Of a DNA stretch of 64,000 nucleotides, positions 41,901 through 49,329 are shown piece after piece. Under the pieces are notes generated by a model, which searched no databases, was not told the origin of the DNA, and saw only the letters and a program-made list of their open reading frames with translations. The position numbers and the translations under genes are program-made. This DNA comes from an uncultured bacterium. Lineage in GTDB: Bacteria; Verrucomicrobiota; Verrucomicrobiia; CAIQCK01. The stretch's first letter is position 1; each line of letters opens with the position of its first letter. The stretch lies in contig CAIQCK010000113.1 of assembly GCA_903870275.1 (NCBI GenBank), positions 1 through 64,000 on the forward strand, given 5' to 3'.

Positions 41901-42598
41901 CGACGGATCCGCGCGGGCCGGCGAATCGGTTCGCGTCGCGCTGCGGTTTGCTGGACAAAGCCGATGCGCTCACGCCGCAACAGATGGTGGAGCCGGGCCG
42001 GCTCGATGCCAGCCGCTACCCGGTGGCACTGAATCTCGGCGGCGAGAGCTATCCGTTCAGCGTCCGCGCCGACGGCGACGGCCGCGCCGCGCTGGTCAGC
42101 TACCTGAAGAGCGGAGGGCTGATCGTTTGCCTCTGCTGCGAACCGTTCCCGTTTTTCTACGGCGAAGACCTCCGCGATCCGAAACATGAGCAGGCGCATT
42201 CGCCGCAGCCGTTGCTGCCGAAACTGGGCGTGGCGCTGAAAAATATTTTCGAGCAGCCGCCGAAGGGGCAAACGATCCGTCTCGATTACATCGTTTCGCA
42301 GCGCGTGCTGCCCGGCGCGCCGTGGCAACTGATTTTCCCCACCACCGGCGACCTGCGGCTGCGCACGATCACCGATGCGGAAATGGACCGCCACGCCGTG
42401 CGCTACCAGTCGCTCTACAACGTGATCGGCGAGCGCGGTGCCGACCTGGGCGCCGCCGCCGCCCACATCGAGTGGCTCAACGGCGAATGCGCCGGCGGCA
42501 AACTGCTCTACGTCTGGAACGGCCTTCTGCAAGACCCCGACAATTCCCCGCTGCTGCTCCATTCCGTTTTCCGCTTCGTCATCAAGCAGGCGCAATAG
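38948..42598 (+). CDS. Large secreted multi-domain protein, unknown function
   Basis: A 1216-aa protein with a signal peptide ('MNLRLALLIVTAAWLSIGP', cleavage near residue 24). The first 300 residues look beta-rich. A middle part (about 320-720) has regular helical repeats ('FNWAKHFVW', 'AARAALDLAVSISYRYLAAW', 'AWFLDVLAQVYVHTGD') like the alpha/alpha toroid of glycoside hydrolase or lyase folds. The last 250 residues resemble a glutamine amidotransferase-like/ThuA fold ('VALNLGGESYPFSV', 'SYLKSGGLIVCLC'). Substrate unknown; likely carbohydrate-related. GGAG at 38936 sits 8 bases before this GTG, deciding the start. Confidence 0.6.
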   Translation: MNLRLALLIVTAAWLSIGPLRGEEIQNSRVVVRLVGHEGMWLGADVLERASGRLIAPLRLSSREAIYADHMETAKHEEGGATVQTVRFVNLRGRLGTGLTLGPHDFISVALRGEDPYPQIAFDLTVATFTQAEWELFFGRPCPFHFLTITMPEAEVWHQRGWLMATPKSDPFVLQKDVAYGGSVASEFSRNWSYVCALGGSPMPAIGLWAPAAKHYAGLVFQGARVTDNSEREVSTAYCWPQADAGQFVTLCYPYNTKSYRKLTYPERSSHAASRADLFWSLDLPDTSDPNRSLHEFFQHRYADHAPRVPHTPNVGYMPGATRLSDWPHQPPPRLLVRHPKDDTFEVAGTVEVGGWNWYAESPVEAAYAHYDAKAFAALKEDLSYLMEHAKTFEAGGDKCVFWEKPIEGRWNDKWGGEPVRTLHNANGFAVGEAMVDVWRHEHETNPAEAAKLLPFIDGVFNWAKHFVWSRNEFADVPASPFAIGATLPAVFLLDYHFTFRHTPERAERARAALDLAVSISYRYLAAWAADNDVTDNDDPTFLMEPNSGQSWAGAPCSNEVAWFLDVLAQVYVHTGDARLGYMLRGALDRWNLLYRDAAKPSLADYDRKAFTEGWGVYAGCGPGDNNRYEFGWANDLIYAWPISNAVARVVCGDRAALACVKAAERFDVTEYRSGGAGGDSAGDFSFRVASERQAPFDIALSYPQVNLAGKKVVVQRGGERLEGDVRRPPQAPASLYIRGLRDGDTVLVGEPKAGAPPLAIQRLLESDTAAEGGHAQHEERVLKLGPAAGDTGDFELLPLECDTKLDADWTKLDSWPGLPAAIRWAFGAPFWMTPWGAAGGTVARRAPVHFQHNIAGPATLFLAYAPTQKDAWFTLAMDDGTTTIVNAEPSLVWRPWPPIFKQRLLLASMNIPPLRAVETLSARNALLFAMTLHRGDPKKTLTVASAAVATGIETWRAELKTQAEMDALRAELAKVPAGRIALLPTDPRGPANRFASRCGLLDKADALTPQQMVEPGRLDASRYPVALNLGGESYPFSVRADGDGRAALVSYLKSGGLIVCLCCEPFPFFYGEDLRDPKHEQAHSPQPLLPKLGVALKNIFEQPPKGQTIRLDYIVSQRVLPGAPWQLIFPTTGDLRLRTITDAEMDRHAVRYQSLYNVIGERGADLGAAAAHIEWLNGECAGGKLLYVWNGLLQDPDNSPLLLHSVFRFVIKQAQ

Positions 42599-42711
42599 GC
42601 GGCGCACCCTGAAACCTACGCAGCCGGCAGGCGTCGTTCGACATGATCCCGGCATTTTTTATTCTCCGGCGCTCTTGACCGTTCCCGCCCCGGTCCCTAC
42701 ACTGCGCGCCG

Positions 42712-43842
42712 TTGAAGATCGCCGATTTGAACCGCCGTCTTTCAATTGGGTTGCTCGCGGTTGTGCTCGTCGCGCCATGCGCCGTCCGCGCGTCCGGCCC
42801 TGCCAGCCCGCCGCCGGGCGTGGACAGTTTTTCCGGCGGACCGATGGCGCTCGATCTCGCCCACGACCGGATTTTTCTTTGCGACTCCGCCAACAACCGC
42901 GTGCTCGTCTATGACTTCCGCGGCGGCGCACCCGGACCCGCCCCGATCGCGGTTCTCGGCCAGCCTGACACGCAGTCCGTCGCCATGAACGCCACCGGCG
43001 AGCCAACGCCAAACGGCTGCGGCCTCGCCTTTCCCAACGGCATCGCCTACGACACGGAGCGCGACGGCCTTTGGGTCAGCGATTTTCTCAACAACCGCGT
43101 CCTGTTCTTCGACACGCATGTCCTGAAGAGTTTCATGCCGGCGGATTTCGTCATCGGCCAGAGCGGTTTCGGCCAGGCCGAGGCGCGCTGCGGCTCGCGC
43201 GGTCTCTCCGGGCCGGCCGGGCTGGCGCTCAGCGCCGACGGCAACCGCCTCTTCGTCGCCGACTCGCTCAATCACCGCGTGCTGGTCTTTGCCGCGGACA
43301 AACTCGTGCATCTTCCCGCCGCCGTCGCCGTGCTCGGCCAGGAGGATTTCCTGGGCTGCGAGCCGGGCACGACTGCGGCGACGTTGCGCGCGCCGTCGGG
43401 CGTGGCGGTGGACGGCAGCAACCAGATTTACGTCGCCGACACCGGCAACAACCGGGTCGTCGTTTTCGACGGCAACGCCGAGCTGATCGACGCCAGCGCC
43501 TACCTCGTGTTTGGCCAGGAGGATTTCCATAGCGCCGCCGCCGCCAGCGGCAGCGAAGGTCTGCGCGCGCCCACCGACATCGCGCTGGACGAACTCGACT
43601 CGTGGATTTTTGTCACCGACGCCGGCAATCACCGCGTCGTCGGTTTCAACGGACGTTCTGCCAAGCCGCTGTGCGCCGCCGCGGTCATCGGCCAGCCCGA
43701 CATCGAGTCGTGCGCGCCGCAGGCGTCGAACGCCGGTCTCGACGCTCCCACCGGCGCCGTCTTCGACCTTGTCGAGCAGAAGCTCTGGGTCGCCGAGAGC
43801 GGCAACTCGCGGCTGGGATTCTACAAGCTCGGCGGCAACTGA
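42712..43842 (+). CDS. Exported NHL-repeat beta-propeller protein
   Basis: A 376-aa protein with a leader ('SIGLLAVVLVAPCAVRA') and six NHL-type repeats, each like 'LFVADSLNHRVLVF' or 'IYVADTGNNRVVVF'. Six repeats make a six-bladed propeller used for binding or signalling. There is no catalytic motif. The start is uncertain: only TTG codons (42712, 42727) precede the signal peptide and no SD is obvious. It lies 113 bp after the large secreted protein gene on the same strand, so it may be cotranscribed. Confidence 0.75.
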   Translation: MKIADLNRRLSIGLLAVVLVAPCAVRASGPASPPPGVDSFSGGPMALDLAHDRIFLCDSANNRVLVYDFRGGAPGPAPIAVLGQPDTQSVAMNATGEPTPNGCGLAFPNGIAYDTERDGLWVSDFLNNRVLFFDTHVLKSFMPADFVIGQSGFGQAEARCGSRGLSGPAGLALSADGNRLFVADSLNHRVLVFAADKLVHLPAAVAVLGQEDFLGCEPGTTAATLRAPSGVAVDGSNQIYVADTGNNRVVVFDGNAELIDASAYLVFGQEDFHSAAAASGSEGLRAPTDIALDELDSWIFVTDAGNHRVVGFNGRSAKPLCAAAVIGQPDIESCAPQASNAGLDAPTGAVFDLVEQKLWVAESGNSRLGFYKLGGN

Positions 43843-43852
43843 CCGCCGGCCT

Positions 43853-44998
43853 TCATGTCGCCGCGCCGGTGTAAACGCGCGGTACGCGTTTCGTGATCGA
43901 AGTCATCGCCTCCCACGGAATCGTGCCGGCGCGCGCCGCCAGTTCCACCGCCGTGATGCAATCGCCGCCCTGCCTGCCGACGAGCACCACTTCCTCGCCG
44001 GCGCGCAGGTCGCGGAACCGCGCGTCGCTCGTGTCCACGATCGTCTGGTCCATCGTCACGCGGCCCAGCACCGGACAGCGGTGGCCGCGGATGAGCACCT
44101 CGCCGCGGTTGGAGAGGTCGCGCGAGTAGCCGTCGCCGTAGCCCGCGCCGACGATGGCCACGCGCATCGGCTGCTGCGCGACAAACGTCCGGCCGTAGCT
44201 GACGCTGCGGCCCGCCGCGATGCGCTTCACCAGGATGACACGGCTTTTGAAACTCAGCGTCGGTTGCAGCGCCGGCGCCGGCGGCAGGCCCGGCGGCACG
44301 ATGCCATACATCATCAAGCCGGGCCGCACGACGTTGAAGAGCGAACCCCGCCGCTCATGGCCCGCGCGGACGTTCAGCAGGCCCGCGGAGTTGTCCGCGT
44401 GCCGCAGCGGAATCCGCACGCCGGCCCGCCGCACGACGGAGCGGAATTGTTCCACCTGCTCCAACGAAAACGCCACGTCGTCCTCCGCCGACGGGAAGTG
44501 CGTGTAGATGCCTTGCAACCGCAGGTTCGGCATCGCCGCGACCCGCTGGATCGGCCCGGCCGCCTCCTCGTGCCAGAACCCGAGCCGTCCCATGCCGGTG
44601 TCCACCTTCACGTGGACCGCGAGCGTCCTGTGTTGCCGCGCCGCCTCGCGCTGAAACCGGCGCGCCTCGTCGAGCGAACTGATGGTCGGCATGATGTTAT
44701 GCCGCACCGCCGTCTCCACCTCGGCCGGCAGGCTGGCGCCCAGCATCAGGACCGGCCAGCCGGCACCGACGGCGCGCACGCTGAGCGCTTCGTTCACCGT
44801 CGCCACGCCGAAGATGTCCGCGCCGCCGTGCATCAACGCGCCGGCGATCTGCGGCAGCCCGTGCCCGTAGGCATCGGCCTTCACCACCGCCAGAATTTTC
44901 ACGCGCGGCCCGACCCGGTGGCGGATCCACGCCAGGTTGTTCCGCAGCGCGTCGAAACTGACCTCGACCCAGGTGCGATAGATTTCAGATGGGTTCAT
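43853..44998 (-). CDS. alr: Alanine racemase
   Basis: A 381-aa PLP enzyme making D-alanine for peptidoglycan. The PLP lysine is in 'AVVKADAYGHG' (Lys40) and the catalytic tyrosine lies in 'GAGYGDGYSR'; 'RPGLMMYGI' and 'DTGMGRLGF' also fit. The ATG at 44998 starts 'MNPSEIYRTWVEVS' and is more typical than the upstream start at 45040. Last gene of the CPBP-thiL-tsaE-tsaB-alr run on the minus strand, 53 bp after tsaB. Confidence 0.95.
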   Translation of the reverse strand: MNPSEIYRTWVEVSFDALRNNLAWIRHRVGPRVKILAVVKADAYGHGLPQIAGALMHGGADIFGVATVNEALSVRAVGAGWPVLMLGASLPAEVETAVRHNIMPTISSLDEARRFQREAARQHRTLAVHVKVDTGMGRLGFWHEEAAGPIQRVAAMPNLRLQGIYTHFPSAEDDVAFSLEQVEQFRSVVRRAGVRIPLRHADNSAGLLNVRAGHERRGSLFNVVRPGLMMYGIVPPGLPPAPALQPTLSFKSRVILVKRIAAGRSVSYGRTFVAQQPMRVAIVGAGYGDGYSRDLSNRGEVLIRGHRCPVLGRVTMDQTIVDTSDARFRDLRAGEEVVLVGRQGGDCITAVELAARAGTIPWEAMTSITKRVPRVYTGAAT

Positions 44999-45051
44999 GA
45001 AAAAAGTTAGGAGTGGAGAATTAAGAATGAAGGAAGGCAATCTTCCAACTC

Positions 45052-45711
45052 TTAACTCATCACTTGCTTAAAACTCGTCTCTCTCAAATAGATCGGCTCC
45101 ACTTTCTCATCGCCGCCGCCTTGCGCGGCAAATCGCCGCTCCGCCAGTTCGCCGACGAACGCCGCTCGCGGATGGATGTTGTCCTGCGGAAACTTCGCGA
45201 GCGGGCCGAGCCGCCGCGCGATCTCCGGTTCGTAGCGTTTGATCTCCGGCCCGACAAAAAGTGCCGACTCCGTCACCAGGCCGGCCAGCGCATCGAGCGA
45301 AACGATTTGCAGAGGCACCACCGGTTTGCCGGCCGCCGCCATCGCAAAATAAATCTCCTCGCGTCGCGCGTCCACGACGGCGGCGGCCGCCCCGTTCCGG
45401 TCGTGTTCCAGCAGCAGGGCGTCCACGCTGCCCGCACCGATCATCGGCCGGCCGTGCGCCAGCGCGAAACCTTTCGCCGCGGCGATGCCGACGCGGATGC
45501 CGGTGTAGCTGCCCGGTCCCAGCCCAACCGCCCACAATTCCACGTCGCGCGGCGCCAGCCCGTGCGCCCGCAGCAACTCGTCGGTCGTCGGCAGCAGCAG
45601 CGACGAGTGATGTTCTTGCGTGTTGAGCGTGCGCTCGCCGAGCAAACGCCCTTCGCGCCGCAGAGCGACCGAACCGACGGGACCGGAAGTGTCGAGGGCC
45701 AGTGTAATCAT
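45052..45711 (-). CDS. tsaB: tRNA threonylcarbamoyladenosine protein TsaB
   Basis: A 219-aa protein with the ASKHA-like N-terminus 'ITLALDTSGPVGSVALRR' and 'GLGPGSYTGIRVGIAAAKGF', the TsaB signature. It partners TsaD and TsaE to make t6A37 in tRNA. The ATG overlaps the tsaE stop (ATGA), so the two are translationally coupled. Confidence 0.95.
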   Translation of the reverse strand: MITLALDTSGPVGSVALRREGRLLGERTLNTQEHHSSLLLPTTDELLRAHGLAPRDVELWAVGLGPGSYTGIRVGIAAAKGFALAHGRPMIGAGSVDALLLEHDRNGAAAAVVDARREEIYFAMAAAGKPVVPLQIVSLDALAGLVTESALFVGPEIKRYEPEIARRLGPLAKFPQDNIHPRAAFVGELAERRFAAQGGGDEKVEPIYLRETSFKQVMS

Positions 45712-46178
45712 GGTTCCTGATTCCGCGCTTCGCGCTCCGCACTCCGCGTTCCCCGCACCGTGATCCGCCGCTCGTTCTCGCCAACGATCTCTATCTCAAT
45801 GTGCGCCGCGTTCGCCGGCAGCACGTCGCCGAGTTTCTCCGCCCACTCGATGATCGTCCAGCCATCGGGAGCGAGTTCCTCCTCGATGCCAATCTCGACG
45901 GCTTGCTGGGGCTGGTCTAGCCGGTAGAGGTCCACGTGATACAATCGCCGTCCGTCACGGGCAGCGTGTTCGTTGACGAGTGTGAACGTCGGGCTGGTGA
46001 TCGTGTCGGTCACGCCGAGGCCGCGCGCGATGCCCTTGGTGAGCGCCGTCTTGCCCGCGCCGAGATCGCCTTTGAGCGCAACCACCGTTCCCGCCGGCCA
46101 ACCGGCGGCGAGCCGCTCACCAAGCGCGATGGTTTCCTCGACGTTGCAGGTGAGATGAGTGGCGGAAGTCGCGCTCAT
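45708..46178 (-). CDS. tsaE: tRNA threonylcarbamoyladenosine ATPase TsaE
   Basis: A 156-aa P-loop ATPase with Walker A 'GDLGAGKTALTKGIA', 'SPTFTLVNEH', 'HVDLYRL' and 'IIEWAEKLGDVLP', all diagnostic of TsaE. It drives the TsaB-TsaD complex. Coupled at both ends by ATGA overlaps (thiL upstream, tsaB downstream). The last residues ('RSAEREARNQEP') look derived from low-complexity repeat DNA. Confidence 0.95.
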   Translation of the reverse strand: MSATSATHLTCNVEETIALGERLAAGWPAGTVVALKGDLGAGKTALTKGIARGLGVTDTITSPTFTLVNEHAARDGRRLYHVDLYRLDQPQQAVEIGIEEELAPDGWTIIEWAEKLGDVLPANAAHIEIEIVGENERRITVRGTRSAEREARNQEP

Positions 46179-47179
46179 CGGGAGTGACGGAAATGATCGT
46201 AACCAGCCTCGCCAATCGGCCGTATCCCGCCTCGTTCATCGGCGAGCACAACGCCCCGGCCGCGCACGACAAAGCCGATTTGCGTCAACGGCAGGCGCGG
46301 GAACTTGCGGCGCCACGCGGCTCGCAACCGTTGCGCCGCGGCGGCAGGCGCGGTGAAGAGCAGTTCGTAGTCTTCGCCGTCGCCGAGCGCGCGCGGCAGC
46401 GAGCCGGCGGCAGGCGCGATCGGAATCGCCGCCGCCGTCAACCGCGCGCCGACGCCGCTATCGCGGCAGATGTGGCCAAGGTCGCGCGCCAGGCCGTCGC
46501 TGATGTCAATCATGGCGTTGACCTGTAGCGGCGGTCTTTGACCGCCGTTTTTTTTCTTCGCGCCGATTCGGCGGTCAGAGACCGCTGCCACAGAAAATTT
46601 CGCCAGCCATTGCGCCTCGGCGATGCGCGGCGTGAAGACCAGATGCTTGCCGGCGATGGAGCCGCCGAGCGCGCCGGTGACGAAAATCGCATCGCCGACG
46701 CGCGCGCCGGAGCGCCGCCGCATCGCGGCCGGCTCCACTTCGCCGGCCAGCGCGATGCTCAGCCAGAACCGGTCCGGCGTCCGCACTGTTTCACCGCCGA
46801 CGATGGCGACGCCGAACTTGCCTGCCGCCGCCGCCAGCCCGCGATAAACCTCCCGGACGAATCGCACCGGCATTCCCCCGCGCAATGCCGCGGTGACGAG
46901 CGCCCAGCGTGGTTGGCCAGCCATCGCCGCGAAGTCGCTCAGGGGGCGCGCCATCGCCTTCCAGCCGATCTGAAACGGCGAGGCGCGTTGGTCGAAATGA
47001 ACGCCCTCGACGACGGCGTCGGTTTTCAGCAGCAACAGCCGGCCGCCGGCGGCGCGACCGATGCGCACGGCGGCGCAGTCGTCGCCAATGCCGACGCACA
47101 CGCCGCGTCCGCGCGGAAGCCGCCGTTTCAACAGCGCGATCAAGCCGTGCTCACCGAGTTGGCGGAGCGTCGTCTTCAC
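46175..47179 (-). CDS. thiL: Thiamine-monophosphate kinase with in-frame REP-derived insert
   Basis: A 334-aa kinase phosphorylating thiamine monophosphate to the diphosphate cofactor. Start 'MKTTLRQLGEHGLIALLKRR' (GTG overlapping the CPBP stop) and motifs 'CVGIGDDCAAV', 'LLLKTDAVVEGVHF', 'VGGETVR' and 'MIDISDGLARDLGHI' are typical. Between 'AEAQWLAKF' and 'VNAMIDIS' sits a segment of about 24 residues ('AAVSDRRIGAKKKNGGQRPP') encoded by an inverted-repeat element. Its location in an inter-domain loop probably leaves the fold intact. Confidence 0.93.
   Translation of the reverse strand: MKTTLRQLGEHGLIALLKRRLPRGRGVCVGIGDDCAAVRIGRAAGGRLLLLKTDAVVEGVHFDQRASPFQIGWKAMARPLSDFAAMAGQPRWALVTAALRGGMPVRFVREVYRGLAAAAGKFGVAIVGGETVRTPDRFWLSIALAGEVEPAAMRRRSGARVGDAIFVTGALGGSIAGKHLVFTPRIAEAQWLAKFSVAAVSDRRIGAKKKNGGQRPPLQVNAMIDISDGLARDLGHICRDSGVGARLTAAAIPIAPAAGSLPRALGDGEDYELLFTAPAAAAQRLRAAWRRKFPRLPLTQIGFVVRGRGVVLADERGGIRPIGEAGYDHFRHSR
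46523..46593. repeat. REP-type inverted repeat inside thiL
   Basis: Arms at 46523-46547 and 46569-46593 are reverse complements with 3 mismatches in 25. Each arm contains a hairpin CGGCGGTC-(3 nt)-GACCGCYG preceded by GTAG or GTGG. The whole 71-bp unit is read through by thiL without a stop. It resembles dispersed genomic REP elements rather than coding sequence. Confidence 0.85.
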
Positions 47180-47892
47180 GGTTTCGGCGCGAACAACAGG
47201 ACCACGAGGTTGGCGGTGTTGAACAGCGCGTGGACGGTGATCGGCACGAGGATGGTGCCGGTGACTTCGTAAGCGAGGCCCAGCATCGCGCCGAGCACCA
47301 GAATTGGCACGAAGGCGTTGAGGTTGAAGTGAACCGTCGCGAACACGAGCGAAACCACCGCCAGTCCGCCGGCGATGCCCAGACGTCGTTTCAGCGCCGG
47401 ATACATGAAGCCGCGGAAAAAAGTTTCTTCGAATACCGGCGCCACGGCGACGGCGAGCGCCAGCAGGTAACCGCGCACCAACGGGTTTTTCGCCCCACGA
47501 ATCATTTTCATGATGTCCTGCTCCTCCGGCGTAATGCCAAAGGCCAGCAGCACCGCCTGCCAGAGGAGCATGGATCCAAAGACGACCGGAATCACCAACA
47601 GGCACAACAGGACGGCGCGGCCCAGAGCCGGACCGAGCGGTCCGCGCTTCAGTCCGAACGCGTCAGTCAGCGCGACGCCCTGCCATCGCAGGAAGGCGCC
47701 GATGAACACCAGCCCGGCGATGTCGAGGAGTCCCATGAACACGGCGCTGGCGATCCGGGCATCGCTCTCGGCGATCCAGTGCAGTTTCATTGCCGTCCCC
47801 GCCGCCAAAAAGCCGAGTGACAACGACAGCATGATTGCCCCGCTGACCAAAGCCAGCGCGCGCAAACCCCACGGTTTCGGTTCCAACGCCAT
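47176..47892 (-). CDS. CPBP-family intramembrane glutamic endopeptidase
   Basis: A 238-aa polytopic protein with the Abi/CPBP motifs: 'EETFFRGFMYPAL' (motif 1, paired Glu and Arg), 'ATVHFN' (motif 2, His) and 'ITVHALFNT' (motif 3, His). This family includes Rce1-like proteases and bacteriocin-immunity proteins. The start at 47892 ('MALEPKPWGLRALAL') is preferred to 47928, though no strong SD is seen. Its stop overlaps the thiL GTG (GTGA), making it first in the thiL-tsaE-tsaB-alr run. Confidence 0.88.
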   Translation of the reverse strand: MALEPKPWGLRALALVSGAIMLSLSLGFLAAGTAMKLHWIAESDARIASAVFMGLLDIAGLVFIGAFLRWQGVALTDAFGLKRGPLGPALGRAVLLCLLVIPVVFGSMLLWQAVLLAFGITPEEQDIMKMIRGAKNPLVRGYLLALAVAVAPVFEETFFRGFMYPALKRRLGIAGGLAVVSLVFATVHFNLNAFVPILVLGAMLGLAYEVTGTILVPITVHALFNTANLVVLLFAPKP

Positions 47893-48030
47893 CGCCCGGA
47901 ATATGGAAGCCGCCGCTTTTGAAAGCAACGGGAAAGGTGAGGGGCAAGGCTAATCACGAATCACGAGTCACGAACCACGAATCCCGTTTTTTCGCCTGTC
48001 ACTGTCGTCGCCGTTCATCTATCTTGCATT

Positions 48031-49212
48031 ATGCCTTTTTCAAAACTTGGTCTATCACACGGCGCCCTCCAAGGCGTCAAGGCGGCGGGCTATACCGACC
48101 CGACGCCGATTCAGTTGCGCGCCATCCCGTTGGTCCTCGCGGGCCGCGACATCGTCGGCAGCGCGCAAACCGGCACGGGCAAGACCGCCGCGTTTGCGCT
48201 GCCCATCATCACCAAACTCGGCCAGCGCGGCAAACTGCGGGCGTTGATCCTGGAGCCGACGCGCGAACTGGCGGCGCAGGTGGAGACGGCGTTCCGCGAC
48301 TACGGCCGGTTCACCGACTTGCGCGCGGTGGTCATCTACGGCGGCGTCGGCTACGGCGCCCAGGAGAAGGCGCTGCGCGAGGGCGTGGATATCGTCGTCG
48401 CCACGCCGGGACGGTTGCTCGATCATATGGAACAGGGCCGCTGCAAGCTCGACCATATAGAATTTCTGATCCTCGACGAAGCCGACCGGATGCTGGACAT
48501 GGGCTTCCTGCCGGACGTAAAACGGATCATTGACCGCTGCCCGGCGCAGCGGCAGACGATGTTGTTTTCGGCGACGGTCCCGCCGGAGATCGCCACCATG
48601 GCGCAGTGGGCGTTGAAGAATCCCGAAAAGATCGAAATCGGCCGCCGCCGCTCGCCCGCCGAAACCATACGGCACGCGCTCTATCCCGTGGCCGACGATC
48701 AGCGCGACGAACTGGTCGTCGAACTGCTCAAGCGCACCGATTTCGACTCGGTGCTCATCTTCTGCCGGACCAAGGACCGGGCGGACCACGTCTCAGCGAT
48801 GTTGCACCGCGACGGCCATTTGGTGGCGGTGTTGCATTCCAACCGCACGCAGAGCGAACGCGAGCAGGCGTTGCGCGGCTTTCGTGACGGCCGTTTCGAG
48901 GTGCTGGTGGCCACCGACATCGCCGCGCGCGGGCTGGACATCGAGGACATCAGCCACGTCATCAACTACGACATGCCGCAACACGCCGAGGACTACGTCC
49001 ACCGCATCGGCCGCACCGGCCGCGCGCTGGCCAAAGGGGACGCGTTCACCATCATGACCGCGGATGACAAGAAGCAAGTCCACGCCATCGAGTTCTTCAT
49101 CGGCGCGGCCATCCCGCGCGTGAAGATCGACAACTTCGCCTACAAATACACGACCCTGCTCGACCCGGAGGCGGAAAAACGGTTGCGCACGATGGGACGA
49201 CGCCGGCGGTAG
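48031..49212 (+). CDS. DEAD-box ATP-dependent RNA helicase (RhlE-like)
   Basis: A 393-aa helicase with Q motif 'PTPIQLRAIP', motif I 'AQTGTGKT', Ia 'PTRELAAQ', II 'DEAD', III 'SAT', V 'ATDIAARGLDI' and VI 'HRIGRTGR'. The C-terminal extension is short and ends in a basic 'RTMGRRRR'. It unwinds RNA in ribosome assembly or decay. Between it and the minus-strand CPBP gene lies spacer with AATCACGA direct repeats. Confidence 0.93.
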   Translation: MPFSKLGLSHGALQGVKAAGYTDPTPIQLRAIPLVLAGRDIVGSAQTGTGKTAAFALPIITKLGQRGKLRALILEPTRELAAQVETAFRDYGRFTDLRAVVIYGGVGYGAQEKALREGVDIVVATPGRLLDHMEQGRCKLDHIEFLILDEADRMLDMGFLPDVKRIIDRCPAQRQTMLFSATVPPEIATMAQWALKNPEKIEIGRRRSPAETIRHALYPVADDQRDELVVELLKRTDFDSVLIFCRTKDRADHVSAMLHRDGHLVAVLHSNRTQSEREQALRGFRDGRFEVLVATDIAARGLDIEDISHVINYDMPQHAEDYVHRIGRTGRALAKGDAFTIMTADDKKQVHAIEFFIGAAIPRVKIDNFAYKYTTLLDPEAEKRLRTMGRRRR

Positions 49213-49220
49213 GCGGGACT

Positions 49221-49319
49221 GGAGTAGTGGAGTGTTGGAATCATGGAGTCATGGAGTGACGAGGTGATGGAAAAATCCGCCAATACCAACACTCCATCGC
49301 CCCAACACTCCACTACTCC
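49221..49319. repeat. Inverted repeat over the murJ 5' end
   Basis: GGAGTAGTGGAGTGTTGG at 49221-49238 is exactly complementary to 49302-49319; the loop holds two copies of CATGGAGT. The element lies between the helicase stop and conserved murJ sequence, and its open frame would fuse to MurJ. It is a mobile or expandable spacer rather than ancestral coding sequence. Confidence 0.8.
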
Positions 49320-49329
49320 GCCTTCTTCC

